Assembly: GCA_019239815.1 (NCBI GenBank)
Contig: JAFAZL010000453.1
Span: 1 to 13,852 of the forward strand
From: Acidobacteriota bacterium
Lineage (GTDB): Bacteria; Acidobacteriota; Terriglobia; Acidoferrales; UBA7541
Length of the DNA stretch: 13,852 nt
Reading direction: 5' to 3'
Below are positions 13,774 through 13,852 of this stretch, piece after piece (within the stretch, counting starts at the first letter, position 1; every line of letters starts with the position of its first letter). Position numbers and translations under genes: made by a program. The notes beneath the pieces are model-generated. The model was not told the DNA's origin. It did not search any database and was given only the letters and a program-made list of their open reading frames with translations.

Positions 13774-13852
13774 CTACTTCATGCGGCTGGCGACAATCTC
13801 TGCGCAGGCTTCGACGAATTTCTGCTCGGGTTCGGGAAAAGTGTTGGCGAAG
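13774..13852 (-). CDS. C-terminal end of an unidentified gene
   Basis: On the - strand 25 codons run in frame from the right edge (first full codon at 13851) to TAG 13776-13774. They read FANTFPEPEQKFVEACAEI followed by VASRMK, a helix-like C-terminus with strong coding character. No family can be assigned from so short a piece. It is upstream of and on the same strand as the PilZ gene, 134 nt away, so cotranscription is possible. Confidence 0.55.
   Translation of the reverse strand, partial: FANTFPEPEQKFVEACAEIVASRMK

Overview
The window looks like chromosomal DNA from a soil bacterium of moderately high GC content, most likely an acidobacterium (Terriglobia/Koribacter-like). That placement is inferred from protein style: a free-standing SpoIIE-type phosphatase, PilZ proteins, DUF6597-AraC and DinB families, and PAS-rich kinases. 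No rRNA, tRNA or marker gene is present to prove it. I see no transposase, phage gene or CRISPR array.

Layout. (1) 1-800: the last 46 codons of a molybdenum-hydroxylase large subunit on the + strand, converging on a small exported mono-haem cytochrome c on the - strand. (2) 1054-4333, - strand: a tightly packed four-gene operon read in the order CBS-domain protein, phosphoribosyltransferase (PRT), alpha/beta hydrolase, erythromycin-esterase-like protein. The first two junctions are ATGA overlaps and the third is a 4-nt gap. The PRT is split by a frameshift in a (CT)5 tract. (3) 4334-4870: a 537-bp non-coding region with a good + strand promoter, TTCGAA palindromes and a GGGGG/CCCCC hairpin. 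(4) 4871-6899, + strand: a SpoIIE/PP2C-type phosphatase and a DUF6597-AraC regulator that is probably leaderless. (5) 6926-7948, - strand: an exported alpha/alpha-toroid protein. (6) 8101-11067, - strand: a membrane hybrid histidine kinase (2 TM, PAS-PAS-HisKA-HATPase-REC) followed 3 nt later by a receiver-PilZ fusion. (7) 11460-12620, - strand: a PAS histidine kinase of the NarX/DesK type with a GTG start. (8) 12758-13308, + strand: a DinB-family protein with a probable 1-nt frameshift near its start. (9) 13334-13639, - strand: a stand-alone PilZ protein. (10) 13774-13852: the C-terminal end of an unidentified - strand gene.

How they work together. The right two-thirds is mostly signalling: phosphorelay, c-di-GMP reception through two PilZ domains, a serine phosphatase and an AraC regulator. 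The left operon brings together families whose mycobacterial relatives (CBS protein Hrp1, a PRT-hydrolase fusion, a PRT-erythromycin-esterase fusion) belong to the DosR dormancy regulon, and I consider this the most interesting content. The two candidate frameshifts both lie in simple-sequence tracts, so they may be sequencing or assembly errors, real lesions, or (for the CT tract) a switch.
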